Assembly (NCBI GenBank): GCA_964395545.1
Contig: CAYNAW010000053.1
Location: 1 to 7,599 of the forward strand
Direction of reading: 5' to 3'
From: CAYGVX01 sp964395545
GTDB lineage: Archaea; Thermoproteota; Bathyarchaeia; Bathyarchaeales; SOJC01
Length of the DNA: 7,599 bases
Below the pieces are notes generated by a model. That model made no database searches. It saw only the letters and a list, made by a program, of their open reading frames with translations, and was not told the DNA's origin. Shown here in pieces: positions 5,067-7,599 of this stretch. The position numbers and the translations under genes are program-made. Position 1 is the first letter of the stretch. Every line of letters begins with the position of its first letter.

Positions 5067-6701
5067 ATGCCCGCTGAAAATCCCCGCCGCGCCCTGTTGC
5101 AAGAACTCTCCGATAAGATAGGGCTGGAAGAAGGCGAAGAAGGCATCCGGAAAATCCTGCGCGAAATCTACCGAAGCCAGAGAATAGGAACGAAGGACCT
5201 CGCCTACCACACGCAACTCCCCATACCTATCGTGGCAGCTGCGAGAAAGGAACTTGAGAAGGAAGGACTGATTGCTCGAAAACAAGGCGCCTACCTAACC
5301 CATATGGGGAACGAGTTCGCTAAAGAGCACCTAGGTCTAACAACCACCCAGAAGCTCACGTGCCCCGCGTGCCACGGCAAAACCATCCAAGTTCCCGACA
5401 CCTTCACGCCGCACCTAGAGACGCTCAGAACACACCTTCGTACGAGGCCCGCGCCACAACCATGGCTCGACCAAGCCTACGGAACACCTGAAACCGCCCT
5501 CCTCAGAGCCCTTCTCATGCTCGAAAGAGGCGATGTCGAAGGAAGAAAAATCCTGTTCTTAGGCGATGACGACTTCACCTCCATCGCAGTCGGCCTGCTC
5601 AACGCCGCAAATGAGATTGCCGTCCTAGACGTAGACCCACGGCTACTCGAGGCAGTCCAGCAAATCAGCAAACAAGAAAACCTCAACATCGAATGCGTCA
5701 ACCACGACCTCAGAACCCCACTCTCCGCACACCTTTACCATAGATACGACACAGTCTTCACAGATCCCCCATACACAATTCCCGGCCTAACCCTGTTTGT
5801 TTCACGAGGCATAACCGCCCTCAAACCCCACACGGGAGCAGCCATGTACGTCGCCTTTGCCCACCAACCCCCCAAGGAGATGCTGAAAACGCAAAAAACT
5901 TTAGCCGCCATGGGACTGACGATCACCGAGCAAATCCCGCGGTTCAACACCTACGAGGGCGCAGAAATGTTCGCCAACACCACCCTCCTAACACGCTTAG
6001 AAACCACCGAGAAGACTCGACCCCACATCACAGACGCCTACGGCGGCAAAATCTACACCGGCGAGATTACCCAGACGCTGCGGGTCTACCAATGCCAATG
6101 CGGCCAGCCAGTGAACGTCGGTGCCACCGAGACGTTCCAGACAGTCGAGGAACTGAAGGCTAAGGGATGCCCCACGTGTGGACAAAAGAAGGGGTTCCAG
6201 CTCATCAAAAGACAGAAGCTGAAGGACGCACTAGCAGGCGCACTCGTCCTGCGGCACTATCGCTCAACCGACTTCCCAGCGATCCTAGAATTCGAAAGAG
6301 AGATCGCTCAGAAATCCTTCCCTGACGCCCCAATTTTAGACGAGGATTATCACAGGAGGAAGATAGCGAAAGCAGCAAAAGGCGAGTCCGACAGCCTCAA
6401 AGTGGCGCTTCTAGACGGGGCAATTGTCGGTTGGCTGTGGCTCAAGACCGAAAAAGACAGGAATACCGGAGAAGAATTCGGGTACGTCAAGTCCATAATC
6501 GTCAAGCCCGAGTATCGCCATCAAGCGTTCGGAAGGCGACTGGTGAAGGCTGCCGACCAGCATTTCCTTAAGAAGGGCGTCCGTAGAATAGACCTTATCG
6601 CGTCAGCCACGAATCATGCGGCCACGGCGTTCTTTGAAGAAGTGGGCTTCGAACGCGAGCATTCAACGATGAGGAAGAGACTGCCTCGCGAGGAGGCTTA
6701 A
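5067..6701 (+). CDS. bpsA: BpsA-type branched-chain polyamine synthase fused to a GNAT acetyltransferase
   Basis: This 544-residue fusion has three parts. Residues 1-90 form a winged-helix-like domain. Residues 95-340 are the catalytic domain of N4-bis(aminopropyl)spermidine synthase, which adds aminopropyl groups from decarboxylated SAM to spermidine to make branched polyamines. Its hallmarks are CPAC (99-102), GDDDFTS (166-172), AVLDVDPRLL (185-194) and TDPPYT (232-237). Residues 341-380 carry CQCG and CPTCG (Cys343, 345, 368, 371), a likely zinc ribbon. Residues 393-541 are a GNAT domain: VKSIIVKPEYRHQAFGRRLV holds the acetyl-CoA loop, with Ala where the first Gly of the usual (R/Q)xxGxG is found, and ATAFFEEVGFER closes the fold. 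Known BpsA proteins are about 350 residues, so the GNAT part is an addition. It might acetylate the polyamine product, but this is inference. The ATG start has a promoter but no SD. A decarboxylase gene follows 3 nt later. Confidence 0.87.
   Translation: MPAENPRRALLQELSDKIGLEEGEEGIRKILREIYRSQRIGTKDLAYHTQLPIPIVAAARKELEKEGLIARKQGAYLTHMGNEFAKEHLGLTTTQKLTCPACHGKTIQVPDTFTPHLETLRTHLRTRPAPQPWLDQAYGTPETALLRALLMLERGDVEGRKILFLGDDDFTSIAVGLLNAANEIAVLDVDPRLLEAVQQISKQENLNIECVNHDLRTPLSAHLYHRYDTVFTDPPYTIPGLTLFVSRGITALKPHTGAAMYVAFAHQPPKEMLKTQKTLAAMGLTITEQIPRFNTYEGAEMFANTTLLTRLETTEKTRPHITDAYGGKIYTGEITQTLRVYQCQCGQPVNVGATETFQTVEELKAKGCPTCGQKKGFQLIKRQKLKDALAGALVLRHYRSTDFPAILEFEREIAQKSFPDAPILDEDYHRRKIAKAAKGESDSLKVALLDGAIVGWLWLKTEKDRNTGEEFGYVKSIIVKPEYRHQAFGRRLVKAADQHFLKKGVRRIDLIASATNHAATAFFEEVGFEREHSTMRKRLPREEA
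6690..6696 (+). promoter_or_regulatory. Shine-Dalgarno inside the end of bpsA that serves the decarboxylase gene
   Basis: GAGGAGG overlaps the last codons of the upstream gene and lies 8 nt before TTG at 6705. It fixes that non-ATG start and indicates that the two genes are co-transcribed and probably translationally coupled. Confidence 0.7.
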
Positions 6702-6704
6702 GGG

Positions 6705-7055
6705 TTGAAACAAATCAAGGAGCTCTTAGTAGACCTCTACGGATGCAAACGCGACCTCAATGACGTGGAGACGCTCACAGGCATTCTGACCACTGCGGCA
6801 CAGCGCATGGGAAGCAAGATCATCAAAACCACGTCTCACCAGTTCTCACCAACAGGCGCCACGGTTATACTCATCCTTGCAGAAACACACGTATCCATCC
6901 ATACTTGGCCAGAACACGAGTACGCTGCCCTCGACATTTTCATCTGCAGCGAGGCAATTGACCCGGAAATCGGGTGGCACGTGGTGAAGAACGCGTTGAA
7001 CCCCTCTTCTTTTGAAATCCACAGGCTGACGAGGAAAATCGAGTCGAGTCTTTAG
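6705..7055 (+). CDS. speH: S-adenosylmethionine decarboxylase proenzyme-like protein (pyruvoyl Ser is Thr)
   Basis: A 116-residue class 1B SAM decarboxylase makes decarboxylated SAM, the aminopropyl donor for the BpsA enzyme encoded just before it. The fold marks are clear: LLVDLYGCKRDLNDVETL (7-24), TSHQFSPTGAT (43-53), AETHVSIHTWPEHEYAALDI (59-78) and Cys81 in IFICS. In family members the proenzyme cuts itself at E-S in ESHxxIHTWPE, and that Ser becomes the pyruvoyl cofactor. Here the residue is Thr61 (codon ACA at 6885-6887). His66 and Cys81, the usual proton donors, are kept. Thr would give a 2-oxobutanoyl group if cut, or no cut at all. Other options are a sequence error or a neofunctionalised homologue; this fold also gave rise to crenarchaeal arginine decarboxylase. 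The start is TTG with a strong SD. Length is normal. Confidence 0.88.
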   Translation: MKQIKELLVDLYGCKRDLNDVETLTGILTTAAQRMGSKIIKTTSHQFSPTGATVILILAETHVSIHTWPEHEYAALDIFICSEAIDPEIGWHVVKNALNPSSFEIHRLTRKIESSL

Positions 7056-7063
7056 GCATCACT

Positions 7064-7071
7064 CTTATAAC
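7064..7071 (+). promoter_or_regulatory. TATA box of the queT leader transcript
   Basis: CTTATAAC would start transcription near 7092, just before the 5' strand of the leader stem (7097). A second AT-rich site (GTTAATAA, 7079-7086) would start inside the structure and fits less well. The promoter lies directly after the decarboxylase stop, so the transporter can be expressed separately from the polyamine genes. Confidence 0.5.
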
Positions 7072-7091
7072 TAGGATCGGTTAATAAGGCT

Positions 7092-7163
7092 CACGTTGGC
7101 GGGTGAGTGGGTGCCTCCCATCCGTTCCGCCATAGAAACCCCGGAGAAGCGGAGGTGAACAGA
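7092..7163 (+). ncRNA. Structured 5' leader of queT, candidate cis-regulatory RNA
   Basis: A 6-bp stem TGGCGG (7097-7102) with CCGCCA (7127-7132) encloses an inner hairpin TGGG (7108-7111) with CCCA (7117-7120) and loop TGCCT. A second hairpin, ACCCCG (7138-7143) with CGG-A-GGT (7150-7156), buries the SD GGAGGTGA (7151-7158). CCTCC (7114-7118), in the loop and 3' strand of the inner hairpin, is a perfect complement of the SD core GGAGG (7151-7155). The two hairpins and the CCTCC pairing cannot all coexist, which is what a translational riboswitch needs. QueT transporters in bacteria are often controlled by preQ1 riboswitches, but this leader does not match a preQ1 class that I can recognise. 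Confidence 0.45.
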
Positions 7164-7599
7164 TTGTGGATGTCGACGAAGGATGCTACGTTGGCGGCTG
7201 TTTTTACAAGTCTATATGTTATTGTCAACTTGATTCAGGCTGCCACAGTCGGAAACCCTGCGATCTCTGGACCTGTACAGTTACGAATCTCCGATTGCCT
7301 TATCCCTTTGGCAGCGTTGTTAGGATGGCCTGTCGTTGCTGGAGTCTCGGTTGGCTGTGGCCTGACCAACCTATATGCATTTATTGACCCCGTTGATGTG
7401 CTACTTGGACCCGTCGCGAATCTAGTTGCCGCTAGCTTGGTTTTTTGGCTTAGAACACGTCCATTATTGGCTTGTGTGATTGCTGCTTTCCCTATCGGCA
7501 TGATTGTAGGCGGAGGCTACCTCTGGTGGTTCTTCAGTCCTCCAGACATCTTCGGGTTGAGTTTGCCAACTTGGTTAGCCATGATGCTTAGCGTAACTC
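7164..7599 (+). CDS. queT: QueT-family membrane transporter (3' end outside the window)
   Basis: The open frame starts at TTG 7164 and is still open at the window end (145 codons). Its first part shows an ATLAAVFTSLYVIVN helix, then GPVQLRISDCLIPLAALLGW, a hydrophobic GVSVGCGLTNLYA segment, DPVDVLLGPVANLVAAS and IGMIVGGGYLWW. This matches the QueT (DUF988) family, integral membrane proteins predicted to import queuosine precursors such as preQ0 or preQ1 in bacteria. In an archaeon the likely use is the 7-deazaguanine precursor of archaeosine in tRNA; this is inferred. About five membrane segments are visible. GGAGGTGA ends 5 nt before the TTG. GTG at 7155 and ATG at 7170 are alternatives with poorer spacing. 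The leader structure upstream covers the SD and may control translation. Confidence 0.75.
   Translation, partial: MWMSTKDATLAAVFTSLYVIVNLIQAATVGNPAISGPVQLRISDCLIPLAALLGWPVVAGVSVGCGLTNLYAFIDPVDVLLGPVANLVAASLVFWLRTRPLLACVIAAFPIGMIVGGGYLWWFFSPPDIFGLSLPTWLAMMLSVT

Noticed and set aside
7098..7156. A known riboswitch class (preQ1-I, preQ1-II or fluoride) in the queT leader.
   Set aside because: The conserved bases of those classes that I remember are not present, so I keep it only as an unnamed candidate.
7440..7447. T-run (TTTTTT) considered as an archaeal terminator.
   Set aside because: It lies inside the open frame of the QueT transporter and encodes a membrane segment.

Overview
The window reads as a piece of an archaeal chromosome, probably from the TACK side (Bathyarchaeia/Thermoproteota-like). 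The lineage is an inference. It rests on a 20S proteasome beta subunit, a branched-chain polyamine synthase (BpsA) gene, archaeal TATA-like promoter boxes, frequent TTG/GTG starts preceded by strong Shine-Dalgarno (SD) sequences, and a tRNA-Leu with a short non-canonical intron in the D-loop. There are no insertion sequences, CRISPR arrays or phage genes.

Left part (1-3183, all minus strand): a tightly packed gene run reads right to left. It encodes an ABC transporter ATPase and its ABC-2 permease (GTGA overlap), an O6-alkylguanine-DNA alkyltransferase (16 nt gap) and a DUF429 RNase H-fold protein (41 nt gap). At the far left edge, a promoter, an SD sequence and an ATG suggest the first codons of another minus-strand gene.

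Middle (3184-4913): a 334 nt intergenic region holds divergent promoters and a short open stretch that looks like a helix-turn-helix remnant. It is followed by a plus-strand proteasome beta subunit in which the catalytic Thr1 position is Ala, so it is predicted to be non-catalytic. Then come a minus-strand tRNA-Leu(CAA) with an insert of about 22 nt in the D-loop, and a minus-strand cysteine-rich protein of unknown function.

Right part (5067-7599, plus strand): a polyamine unit encodes a BpsA-type aminopropyltransferase fused to a zinc-ribbon segment and a C-terminal GNAT acetyltransferase. Three bases later comes a small S-adenosylmethionine decarboxylase, which would supply the decarboxylated SAM that BpsA uses. 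In the decarboxylase the residue that normally becomes the pyruvoyl group is Thr instead of Ser. After a promoter and a highly structured leader that could hide the SD sequence (a candidate riboswitch), a QueT-family membrane transporter begins and runs off the window.

The most noteworthy points are the BpsA-GNAT fusion, the Ser-to-Thr decarboxylase, the structured queT leader, the D-loop tRNA intron and the Thr1-to-Ala proteasome subunit.
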